DNA of 64,000 nt from the NCBI RefSeq assembly GCF_000695685.1, contig NZ_JFFR01000025.1, positions 372,001 to 436,000 of the forward strand, read 5' to 3'. The DNA is from Vibrio fortis. GTDB lineage: Bacteria > Pseudomonadota > Gammaproteobacteria > Enterobacterales > Vibrionaceae. The position numbers and the translations under genes are program-made. Positions 27,872 to 35,460 of this stretch are shown here, piece by piece; the stretch's first letter is position 1; the number at the start of each line of letters is the position of its first letter. The notes beneath the pieces are model-generated. The model was not told the origin of the DNA, ran no database searches, and saw only the letters and a program-made list of their open reading frames with translations.

Positions 27872-29035
27872 TTAGTTACCGTAGCGTTTTAACCACTCAG
27901 ACTCGAGTGCGGTTTGCCAGCTTGGGTGTGGCTCATCTACCGACTTGAACTGCTGAGTATTACGCGCGCTTCCCGTTAGGTATTTGCTGCTTAACACAGA
28001 TGGGTCGCCCCAGATGTTAAGGTCGCCTTTGCGTGATTGTGCTTCTGGGCTCAGTAGGTAGTTGATTGCGACTTGAGCACCCGCTGATGCATTGGCATTC
28101 CATGGGATGGCTAAGAAGTGAATGTTAGATAATGCGCCACTTTCGAAAGCAAATGCTTTGGTGGTTTCAGCCAGTGTGCCATTAGCTTGAGCCGAGAAAA
28201 CCGCATTCGGGTTGAAGGTGATCGCTAAGTCAATCTGACCATCATCAAGAAGCTGGATGCTTTCAGAAGTACCCGCAGGGAACTGTTTTCCACCTCGCCA
28301 CGCGACTTTATGGAATTCATCAAGGTACGCCCACAGTGGCTGAGTGATAGCCTGGAAGGTTTTCTCATCAACAGGTTTAGACAGTGCTGGGTCGTTTTTA
28401 GTCAGTTCAATAAGAAGCGACTTCACGAAGCTGGTGCCATGAAACTCTGGAGGACGAGGGTAGCTTAAGCGGTTCGGATACGCTTGCGCGTAGCTCAACA
28501 TCTCTGAGAATGAATTAGGCGGATTGTTTAATGTCTCTTGGTCGTGAATAAAGACCAGTTGTCCAACACCCCAAGGTGCTTCTAAACCCTCAGTAGGTTC
28601 TGAGAAATCAACATCGATTGGTAGAGATTTATCGACATATTGCCAATTCGGCAGCGTTTCAGTGAACGGGCCAAACAATAGAGCGTTGTCTTTCATTGAA
28701 CGGAAGTTTTCACCGTTGATCCAGACCATATCGACACTACCACCGCTGTTTTTACCCGCGGCTTTTTCTGCGATTAGGCGGGTGGTCGTCTCTGCGATGT
28801 CGGTTACCTTAACGTGCTTAAGTGTCACACCATGGTTTTGTTGCAGTTGTTTGCCTGCCCATTGGATATAGCGATTGATCTCTTGGCTACCACCCCAAGC
28901 GTGAAAATAGACAGTTTGTCCTTCGGCTTCACGTTCAATTTGGCTCCACTCTTGAGAGTTCGTGCTATCTGCATAAAGTGTTGCGCTGTAGGCTGTTGTG
29001 GCCAGTAATCCAATCGTACTAACTAATTTGTTCAT
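27872..29035 (-). CDS. ynjB: ABC transporter substrate-binding protein, YnjB-like
   Basis: Periplasmic solute-binding protein of 387 residues in the iron/thiamine-type SBP group, matching the YnjB pattern (VYFHAWGGSQEINRYIQW near the N-terminus). A signal peptide (MNKLVSTIGLLATTAYSATLYA) is cleaved near residue 22. The ATG at 29035 is preferred over one at 29047: GGAAAAG lies before the inner codon and nothing like a binding site precedes the outer. First gene of ynjB-C-D-(ynjF-like). The ligand is unknown in E. coli as well. Confidence 0.83.
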   Translation of the reverse strand: MNKLVSTIGLLATTAYSATLYADSTNSQEWSQIEREAEGQTVYFHAWGGSQEINRYIQWAGKQLQQNHGVTLKHVKVTDIAETTTRLIAEKAAGKNSGGSVDMVWINGENFRSMKDNALLFGPFTETLPNWQYVDKSLPIDVDFSEPTEGLEAPWGVGQLVFIHDQETLNNPPNSFSEMLSYAQAYPNRLSYPRPPEFHGTSFVKSLLIELTKNDPALSKPVDEKTFQAITQPLWAYLDEFHKVAWRGGKQFPAGTSESIQLLDDGQIDLAITFNPNAVFSAQANGTLAETTKAFAFESGALSNIHFLAIPWNANASAGAQVAINYLLSPEAQSRKGDLNIWGDPSVLSSKYLTGSARNTQQFKSVDEPHPSWQTALESEWLKRYGN

Positions 29036-29254
29036 AAACTTTTCCATATCTTTGTGAACGGGCGAGGGCAGTGCATTTGTTACTTCCTTACGGTTATTCT
29101 ATCTGTTTCTGAAATAATTTCTAATTCAATAGTAAATTCAAAGGATTACTCATCGAATTATGTGACCTTATCTATGACCGTGTTTTTGGCTAAATAATTA
29201 CAGAATAAATCGTGAATTTTTCAAATGATTTAGAAATACCCCTCAGATACGAAA

Positions 29255-29276
29255 AAAGGAGCCAAATGGCTCCTTT
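29255..29276 (-). terminator. Terminator of the META-domain lipoprotein gene
   Basis: AAAGGAGCC / GGCTCCTTT with a four-base loop. On the minus strand the stem is followed by six U (the A run at 29252-29257). Confidence 0.88.
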
Positions 29277-29304
29277 AGAAAACTTGTTCATCACATTGTT
29301 AGGA

Positions 29305-29751
29305 TTAGTTTTTCCAATCACTTAGTGTGTAAGTCAGAGTGTGTACGTCGTTCTTCAGTACTAACGTATCTTTAGTTAGAGTTACGTCGCTCCATTCAGC
29401 AAGTGTTGCAGATACAGACTGCTCAATGTCCATTGCTGCACCGTGACACATCTTCATTGTCATGCCCATCTGTTTGATGCGGAATTGACCGTCTTTCAGT
29501 TCACCCTGACCAAAGAAATTATTACAGCCAGCAATACCGTTAGCTGTTAGCTTCTCACCGATCTCTAGGCGAGGTGCTGCTTGATGTTCGCTTTTCTCAA
29601 TGTCTTTGCCGTCGATTTGTGCCAGTTCCCAATTATGGTGCTGTAGATCGGTAGCTGTTACTTGCATTGCGTCATCACCTGTTGTTGTACATGCAGCAAG
29701 CATGATAGGTAAAGCGGTTACTGCTAGTAATTTTTTTGAACTAAACTTCAT
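29305..29751 (-). CDS. META-domain lipoprotein (HslJ-like)
   Basis: A 148-residue lipoprotein with lipobox LAAC (MKFSSKKLLAVTALPIMLAAC, Cys21), followed by one META domain. Motif HNWELAQIDGKDI is near the start, GIAGCNNFFGQG in the middle and MTMKMCHG later. HslJ-type proteins are linked to heat-shock and novobiocin tolerance in E. coli. The ATG at 29751 fits the signal peptide. A longer frame to 29787 adds a non-signal leader. It is monocistronic with its own terminator. Confidence 0.85.
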   Translation of the reverse strand: MKFSSKKLLAVTALPIMLAACTTTGDDAMQVTATDLQHHNWELAQIDGKDIEKSEHQAAPRLEIGEKLTANGIAGCNNFFGQGELKDGQFRIKQMGMTMKMCHGAAMDIEQSVSATLAEWSDVTLTKDTLVLKNDVHTLTYTLSDWKN

Positions 29752-29928
29752 ATAATATGGCTCCAAAGGAATAAACGAAGTTACCAAAGATGCGTAACTT
29801 GATTGGTGAAAAGTATAGTTAACAAAACGCTATATGTGTCAGTATACGGTCATAGTTTAGTATGTTTTCGTTGGGTTCGATGATTTAATAGTCATAGTAT
29901 CAGGCACATAGAGTACTCAGGAGGAGTC

Positions 29929-30192
29929 GTGGAGCAGTTAGAGTTTTTTCAAGTTCCAAGCCCCTGTGTGGGAGTATGTTCAACGGATGAAAAAGGCTAT
30001 TGCAATGGCTGTATGCGAAAGCGGGAAGAGCGGTTTAATTGGATGTCTATGACACCAGCTCAGCAGTTACACGTGATCAAATTATGTCGACAGAGATATA
30101 GAAGAAAACGCCTTGCCCAGTTGAACAACGGATCTAAACCGGAACAATCATCAGAAGAGTCTGTGAGCCCGCAACAAGATCTTTTTGGATAA
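29929..30192 (+). CDS. DUF1289-family small cysteine-rich protein
   Basis: An 87-residue cytosolic protein with the DUF1289 pattern SPCVGVCSTDEKGYCNGCMR (residues about 11-30; four cysteines that could bind a metal or Fe-S cluster), then a basic helix. Start GTG at 29929 with a strong AGGAGGAG site at 29919-29926. The role is unknown. Confidence 0.85.
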   Translation: MEQLEFFQVPSPCVGVCSTDEKGYCNGCMRKREERFNWMSMTPAQQLHVIKLCRQRYRRKRLAQLNNGSKPEQSSEESVSPQQDLFG

Positions 30193-30287
30193 TTGCGACT
30201 CACACAGTCTGTTTTTAACAAACTCTTTACATCGGCCGGCAGGTGTAATATTAAAGAGACTACGATGCCAGAAGGGATGATGTTGGT

Positions 30288-30455
30288 ATGAGTAAGAAAG
30301 AGAGCAAAATTAAGAGCAAGCCAATAAAATCGCTCGACAAAGAACGCCTAGAAGATAAAGACGACCCAGAAAGAGTCGCGCGTGATTGGCACAGTATGAC
30401 CGAAGAAGAGCAAATGGAAGTGTTATCTCACCTATCGGATATGCCCTTCCAGTAG
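30288..30455 (+). CDS. Small charged 55-residue protein
   Basis: ATG at 30288 after GAAGGGA, stop TAG at 30453-30455. The product is lysine-rich at the start (MSKKESKIKSKPIKSL), then acidic with WHSMTEEEQMEVLSHLSDMPF. The second half resembles a short helical motif of conserved gammaproteobacterial small proteins. Coding character and a terminator just downstream (30498-30522) support a real gene. No function can be given. Confidence 0.6.
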   Translation: MSKKESKIKSKPIKSLDKERLEDKDDPERVARDWHSMTEEEQMEVLSHLSDMPFQ

Positions 30456-30497
30456 TCCTTAAATGATAGCCAAAGGCAAAGATTATGATTAAGTACT

Positions 30498-30522
30498 AAA
30501 AAGCCACCCAGCGGTGGCTTTT
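30498..30522. terminator. Terminator after the 55-residue gene
   Basis: AAAAGCCACC pairs with GGTGGCTTTT around a short loop. The T run suits the plus strand and the A run suits the minus-strand gene ending at 30562. Confidence 0.85.
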
Positions 30523-30561
30523 ATGCATTTAGGCTCTAGATTATCGCTTTTCGGGTTAAAT

Positions 30562-30783
30562 CTACTTAGATCCCCAGTGATCGCTTACCCATCCACCAAT
30601 ATGCTCATCAAAGTGATTACCACTGAATCGGTGATTACGTTCAACAGAACTATCACTCTCATCTTTATTGTCTAATAGCGTTTGAATGTAGTTAGCCATC
30701 GGGTCATTAGAACGTTGACGATCGCGTCGGGTTGCTACTTCTTTAATCAGTTGTAATCGGTATGCAGAGCTAGCACGTTTCAT
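30562..30783 (-). CDS. Hypothetical 73-residue protein
   Basis: Small protein with a basic N-terminal half (MKRASSAYRLQLIKEVATRRDRQR) and a C-terminal half with histidines and tryptophans (HFDEHIGGWVSDHWGSK). A full AGGAGGT binding site lies seven bases before the ATG, which argues strongly for translation. No membrane segment or signal peptide. I do not recognise the family. Confidence 0.6.
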   Translation of the reverse strand: MKRASSAYRLQLIKEVATRRDRQRSNDPMANYIQTLLDNKDESDSSVERNHRFSGNHFDEHIGGWVSDHWGSK

Positions 30784-31089
30784 TTCAATGACCTCCTGGT
30801 TATAGACACTAATAGAAAAATCTAGTTGGTGGTTTTGTGACCGTCAACGCGATTTTTAAGTATTTTTTTTGACCAACGAGGAATCAATCAGTTGAGTGCA
30901 TTATTCATAAAAATGTAATTTAAAACAGCTCTTCGTTAAGCGTCAAAATAAGATGTTTTATATGAGTGGAGGTGACTATTTCTAGAGATTCAGATGTAAA
31001 AAAGCCCAGTTCGAAACCAGGCTTTGGGTGAACGTTCTATTTTAGTTAAAAGTGCGATTTACCGAATCTGGTAGTAACGACTGATTTGT
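30784..31089. other. 306-base intergenic region with weak terminator
   Basis: AT-rich and without a credible gene. The only structure seen is AAAGCC (31001-31006) with GGCTTT (31020-31025), preceded by an A run that would give a U-run on the minus strand. It probably terminates the helicase transcript. Confidence 0.45.
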
Positions 31090-32322
31090 TTAACGTGAGC
31101 TCTTACTTTTAAATTGCTTAATGCTCTTTTTCTTGGCAGTGCGACGGTTGGCTTGTTTGTCTTTCGGTGGGCGTTTACGTTGTGTCCCTTCAGCTGCAGG
31201 CTTGTCTGTTACTGGGAAGCCTTCTAATGATTGAACTGGTAAGGTTCGCTCAGTCAACTGACGAATTGCATTCAAAGCATCCATTTCGCTGTGGCTTACT
31301 AACGAAATAGCATGGCCATTGGCTCCAGCACGAGCGGTACGGCCAACACGATGGACATAACTTGCTGAATGCATCGGTAGCTCAAAGTTGATGACTAGAG
31401 GCAGAGAGTCAATATGAATGCCGCGCGCCATTACATCGGTCGCAACAAGCGTTTCAATTTTCCCGTGTTTGAAATCGTCAAGGATCTGGCTACGCTCTTC
31501 TTGAGTCCTGTTGCCGTGTAACGCTTCAACGTTGAGTTTGGCTTTTTTGAGCTTCTTCGTTAGAGCATCGGCGTTGTCCTTGGCTCCAATGAAAACCAAA
31601 GCCTGGGTGTTTGTGTGCTGTTGCAATAGGCTGATAAGCGCTTGTGGCTTACTGCCTTTGTTGACTAAGTACAGTGTCTCTTGGATGTTCTCAGCGACAC
31701 TGTTTTTTTGGTGCACGCTCACTTTCAATGGCTTGAACAGCAGGGCATCAGCTTGTTGCTCAAGTTCTGTCGGTAGTGTTGCCGAGAAAAGTAGAGTCTG
31801 ATGTTTTGCTGGCAAAGATTTCTTGATCGTTTGAACGTCAGGCCAAAATCCCATGTCTAATAGGCGGTCCGCTTCATCCAACACAAATGTTTGGCACTGT
31901 GACAGTGATAGTGAACCCTGTTCAATCAGAGACACTAAACGACCAGGCGTTGCCACGATCATTTGTGGTCTGCTATTTAGAGTATCCTTCACACTCTCTT
32001 CACTCATGCCTCCAATGAAAGTTGAGATACGAATGGAGACTGCTCGCGCAAATGGCTCTAATGAAGAAGTAACTTGGTTGGCGAGTTCACGTGTTGGTAC
32101 CACAACGAGGCTTTGAACTGCTTCGACGTTACTGTCTAGGTTTTGTAACCCACCCAAGCCAAATGCAAGTGTTTTGCCGCTGCCAGTCTGAGCCAACGCC
32201 AGTAAATCTCTTTTCTGCATGATCGCTGGGATCGTTTTAGTTTGGATTTCTGTTGGCTGTTGAAGCGTTTTAGGCAGAGCATCAATAAGCTCAGAGCACA
32301 GGTTTAGTGATTTGAACGTCAT
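31090..32322 (-). CDS. DEAD-box ATP-dependent RNA helicase
   Basis: Helicase of 410 residues from the chosen ATG. Ordered motifs: Q motif PTEIQTKTIP, motif I AQTGSGKT, Ia PTRELANQV, II DEAD (VLDEADRLLDMGF), III SAT, V ATDVMARGIH, VI HRVGRTARAG. A basic Lys/Arg-rich tail (about 385-410) is suited to RNA contact, as in RhlE-type helicases. It unwinds RNA, likely in ribosome assembly or decay. The start could also be at 32367; neither start has a clear binding site, and MTFKSLNL is the more usual N-terminus. Confidence 0.88.
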   Translation of the reverse strand: MTFKSLNLCSELIDALPKTLQQPTEIQTKTIPAIMQKRDLLALAQTGSGKTLAFGLGGLQNLDSNVEAVQSLVVVPTRELANQVTSSLEPFARAVSIRISTFIGGMSEESVKDTLNSRPQMIVATPGRLVSLIEQGSLSLSQCQTFVLDEADRLLDMGFWPDVQTIKKSLPAKHQTLLFSATLPTELEQQADALLFKPLKVSVHQKNSVAENIQETLYLVNKGSKPQALISLLQQHTNTQALVFIGAKDNADALTKKLKKAKLNVEALHGNRTQEERSQILDDFKHGKIETLVATDVMARGIHIDSLPLVINFELPMHSASYVHRVGRTARAGANGHAISLVSHSEMDALNAIRQLTERTLPVQSLEGFPVTDKPAAEGTQRKRPPKDKQANRRTAKKKSIKQFKSKSSR

Positions 32323-32597
32323 AGTGGGAACCAGTTGAAAGTGGATGGGGAGTTTAACAGCGGACATTGTCTGAGTGAACCATTTTAGTTAATCGAAGCA
32401 GCTTGGGTTGCCCTCACGTGCAAATAGATGTTGATGAACCAAATGCGAACCCTGTCTCAACACTTGTCGATGTTTTAACTAAAGGTCTGACAAGCACTGC
32501 CGATAATTAATTCTAATGATGATTTGTGCTATGTTCATTTGTTAAGTGGATATTGATTTGAGTGCTTGATTGGCACCACGTGTAGGGAGACAGATAA

Positions 32598-32954
32598 ATG
32601 AGTGACGGGTCGTTTACCCAAAAGCGCCAGTACTATCGCTTGAAGTACCCAAAAGGGGCGAGGCCGATAATGCGTATCAAAGATGAGCTCTTTCAAGTGA
32701 GTGAGGTATCTGAGAAAGGCGTGCGCGTTATGACACGAAATGTCAGTCACTTTTATCGTGGGCTCTCTATGGCGGGCACACTCGATCTACATGATGAAAA
32801 GCGCGTTGATGTATCGGGTGCGGTTTTACGCTTTGATGGTAATGAAGTGATCATTCAGTTGTCTCGTGGCCCGAGCTTTAAAGACATGGTGTCGGAGCAG
32901 AGACACATCCGCCAACGCTATCCCGCATTTTTCGCAAGTTTAAGAGCGGCATAG
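32598..32954 (+). CDS. PilZ-domain protein (putative c-di-GMP binder)
   Basis: Single-domain PilZ protein of 118 residues. The arginine motif appears as KRQYYRLKYP (residues 9-18, RxxxR kept), and the second motif as VSEVSEKGVR (about 34-43, matching D/NxSxxG with S-E-K-G). It is therefore expected to bind cyclic di-GMP. As a stand-alone domain it would act on a partner protein. A terminator follows. TAGGGAGA precedes the ATG. Confidence 0.8.
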   Translation: MSDGSFTQKRQYYRLKYPKGARPIMRIKDELFQVSEVSEKGVRVMTRNVSHFYRGLSMAGTLDLHDEKRVDVSGAVLRFDGNEVIIQLSRGPSFKDMVSEQRHIRQRYPAFFASLRAA

Positions 32955-32983
32955 TTGAGTAGATTAAATTAGCCGAGAACATT

Positions 32984-33020
32984 AAAAAGCCCGAGAGTAA
33001 ATTAACTCTCGGGCTTTTTG
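32984..33020. terminator. Bidirectional terminator
   Basis: A 15-base stem, AAAAAGCCCGAGAGT with ACTCTCGGGCTTTTT, between the convergent PilZ and carboxypeptidase genes. Confidence 0.93.
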
Positions 33021-33072
33021 TCTTTATAACTGCAATAACTTTATAGAGTTATCCGCAAATAGACTAAACGGA

Positions 33073-34197
33073 TTACAGTTTTGGTACTGTTGCCCATACT
33101 GCAGCAAGCATATCGTGACCAAATGCCACACTGCGGTCTGGTGACCAGCCGTAAAGCTCATCTGCGTGGCTAATATGATCTTTGAAAGGCATTTCAACCG
33201 TGTAAGAAAGGCACTTAAATTGCTCACCAACCCAATTTGAGCCCACAGTTAGGTTTGCTTTACCCGGTTCATCTTTATCGTAACCAACTTCGTCTTGGAA
33301 TTCTGGTGTGATGGTGAACAGTGCTTGTTTGAAGTGCTCCTCAAGACCTTTAAGACGCTCATTGTAAGATGGGATGCCTTCGCTACCCGCGACAAAATTG
33401 TAAGGGATGGCTTCGTCGCCGTGAATATCCAAGAACATATCAACGCCCGTTTCTAACATGCGTTCACGAACGAGGTAAACCTCTGGGCTGCGCTCCATTG
33501 ATGGTGTTTGCCATTCGCGGTTTAGGTTTACGCCCAAGCCGTTAGTACGTAAGTGACCACGGATACTGCCGTCTGGATTCATGTTTGGCACTGCGCGAAT
33601 CACAACCTTGTCGAGTAGGGCACGGCCAACCGTGTCTGTCTCATCAAGCAGGCGCTGCAAGAAGCCCTCAATGAACCATTCTGCCATCGTCTCACCTGGG
33701 TGTTGACGACCAATGATCCAGATATTCTTCTTCTCTGGGCTCGGTTCGCCAATAGTCAGTAGGCTAATGTCGTTGTTGTCATTAGTCACACCTAGCGTTT
33801 CAAGCTTGCAAGCAGGGTGCGTTTGAGCACTGTGCAGCAAGTCTTGGTGGCGGTCGTAAGAGTATGGTGCGAAGTAAGCAAAGAACATGGATTCATGCTC
33901 TGGGATGATGTCGAATTTAAGTGTATCACCATCAAACGTTGCTGGAATACGGAACCATTCTTCGCGATCGTAAGAAGCAACAACGTCGTAGTCTTTCCAA
34001 CCCTCAGGGTAAGCAGACTTTGCTAAGCCTTGGATTTCAAAATGGTGAGAAACTTGCGCTTCACTCTCTAAACGGAAGTGAAACCACTGTGCAATGTCAG
34101 TGTGCTTATCCGCTGGGATAGTCAGTTGGATGTTTTGTGGAGTATCTGCGTTAACGACATTGATATTGCCGCTTTCGAAATTACTGAAAATTTTCAT
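33073..34197 (-). CDS. M14-family cytosolic zinc carboxypeptidase
   Basis: A 374-residue metallocarboxypeptidase of the M14 cytosolic-carboxypeptidase-like group. An N-terminal beta domain (about 1-115) precedes the catalytic domain with zinc ligands in RQHPGETMAEW (His, Glu) and FLDIHGDEAIPYNF (His). The probable catalytic Glu is in YTVEMPFKD near residue 334. No signal peptide. ATG at 34197 (MKIFSNFESG) is chosen over 34239. Its substrate is unknown; relatives trim C-terminal residues from peptides or proteins. Confidence 0.88.
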   Translation of the reverse strand: MKIFSNFESGNINVVNADTPQNIQLTIPADKHTDIAQWFHFRLESEAQVSHHFEIQGLAKSAYPEGWKDYDVVASYDREEWFRIPATFDGDTLKFDIIPEHESMFFAYFAPYSYDRHQDLLHSAQTHPACKLETLGVTNDNNDISLLTIGEPSPEKKNIWIIGRQHPGETMAEWFIEGFLQRLLDETDTVGRALLDKVVIRAVPNMNPDGSIRGHLRTNGLGVNLNREWQTPSMERSPEVYLVRERMLETGVDMFLDIHGDEAIPYNFVAGSEGIPSYNERLKGLEEHFKQALFTITPEFQDEVGYDKDEPGKANLTVGSNWVGEQFKCLSYTVEMPFKDHISHADELYGWSPDRSVAFGHDMLAAVWATVPKL

Positions 34198-34270
34198 TGT
34201 AGTTATTATCTCGTGGTTGAGTTGCACTAAGATTAGCACACTTCATTTCAAGCAAACTACTCAGAAAGGC

Positions 34271-34546
34271 TCAGCGGCGCTGGCAAGATGTACAACCGCG
34301 ACAAGCGGAGCGTGTATGTTTGTCTAGTTTACTGCGTTGAACCTTACAATACGCATTTTTGAGTGCTCTTCGTCCTGAAAACCAATCATCCGGCTTGGTC
34401 AAAATCAGATAGCCGTTAAAGCGTTTCACTAACTCTGTTCGGTTCTCTGCAATGAATCGACTGTCAAATCCGATCTCAAAATACTCCAGCGCTTGCTCAA
34501 TACAGTCAAAACTAGCAATTTTCTGCAAAAGTTCAGGGTGGCTCAT
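34271..34546 (-). CDS. NifW-like protein
   Basis: A 91-residue protein whose core (IEQALEYFEIGFDSRFIAENR, then LVKRFNGYL, then AYCKVQRSKL) fits the NifW (nitrogenase-stabilising/protective) pattern: a short helix, F-x-x-G/V-x-(F/Y)D, a conserved Arg and the KRFN-x-YL block. The C-terminus ends in CRGCTSC, unlike classical NifW. No nif gene is in the window, so a nitrogenase role is not supported. Similar orphan proteins seem to occur in other vibrios. The call is by pattern only. Confidence 0.55.
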   Translation of the reverse strand: MSHPELLQKIASFDCIEQALEYFEIGFDSRFIAENRTELVKRFNGYLILTKPDDWFSGRRALKNAYCKVQRSKLDKHTRSACRGCTSCQRR

Positions 34547-34762
34547 TGTCTTCTCATACTATTTTACTGACCGTGAACTCTAGCTCATTTAACGGCTTTT
34601 TAACTTGATATCACTACGTGAGTACGTCGCTTTTTTATGAGGTATGAATCTAATGTCATTTTGAAATTTTATAGGATATGAGGGCTTCTATTGATAAATG
34701 TGTTGGGTGCGAATTCATGATGGTGGAAATATTGAACTTAGCTCTAACTGTACGCCATCTTT

Positions 34763-34780
34763 ATTATCAATAATGATAAT
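34763..34780. promoter_or_regulatory. Fur-like palindrome upstream of torA remnant
   Basis: A perfect inverted repeat ATTATCA-ATAA-TGATAAT. It resembles half of a Fur box (GATAAT units) but could be an unrelated AT-rich dyad. It lies upstream of the truncated torA sequence, not of an intact gene. Confidence 0.35.
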
Positions 34781-34812
34781 TTATGACGCAAATCAATAAG
34801 GGTTACCCCTAA

Positions 34813-35178
34813 AGTATTGGTCTGATCGCAATTGCTAACCGTGAGCCAATCTCAATTAATACCGAAGATGCAAAAGCGCGAGGTATTAAAACGGGTGACT
34901 TAGTTCGTGCATTTAACGACCGTGGTCAAGTTCTTGTTGGCGCACTCGTAACTGATGGTATTAAGCAAGGTGCTGTGTGTATCCACGAAGGTGGTTGGCC
35001 AGATTTAGATAAAGAGACTGGTTTGTGTAAGAACGGTGGCGCAAACGTACTAACGCTTGATATTCCAACTTCGCGTCTAGCAAACGGCTGTGCAGCGAAC
35101 TCTGCGATCGTGAAGATTGAGAAGTACACCGGTCCGGCTCTTGAGCTAACAGCGTTTGTTCCACCTAAAAATGGTTAG
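34813..35178 (+). pseudogene. Remnant 3' end of a TMAO reductase gene (torA-like)
   Basis: The frame from 34813 to the TAG at 35176-35178 encodes the C-terminal part of a TorA/BisC-type molybdopterin oxidoreductase. Recognisable blocks are [65 protein letters not shown] and IVKIEKYTG. About 121 residues remain of the roughly 800 expected. A stop codon (TAA at 34810) precedes the fragment in frame, and there is no catalytic domain or signal peptide. A normal-looking terminator still follows. This is a 5'-deleted relic, not a gene start at 34975. Confidence 0.85.
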
Positions 35179-35204
35179 TTGAAATAACTCAATCTGTTGA
35201 ATCT

Positions 35205-35229
35205 AAGCCAGCTTAATGCTGGCTTTTTT
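35205..35229 (+). terminator. Terminator after the torA remnant
   Basis: AAGCCAGC / GCTGGCTT with a five-base loop followed by a T run, placed as expected for the original torA transcript. Confidence 0.88.
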
Positions 35230-35403
35230 ATTTTTTCATCAGCGGTACTTTTCAAATTTCTTCGCTTGTTTGTGTTGAACCAGGCGTAACTTTTAACAGC
35301 ATAGTTAACTCATTATACGTGCTGCTGATCACTTGTTTCATATCATCTTGATTTATAAATTCACATTAACTTTTCTCCTGTTACAATTCGCGATGTAAAT
35401 ACT

Positions 35404-35422
35404 AATGGTAATAATTTGCATT
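35404..35422. promoter_or_regulatory. Fur box of the TonB-dependent receptor gene
   Basis: AATGGTAATAATTTGCATT matches the Vibrio-type consensus AATGANAATNATTNTCATT at all but two defined positions. It lies 39 bases before the receptor ATG, so iron-Fur repression of the receptor is likely. Confidence 0.8.
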
Positions 35423-35460
35423 TACTTATTGTTTGTATGGATTTAGTTAAGGAGAGAATG

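Noticed and set aside
34975..35178. 67-residue ORF read as a gene
   Set aside because: It is the tail of the torA relic; the same frame is open from 34813 and carries TorA sequence upstream of this GTG.
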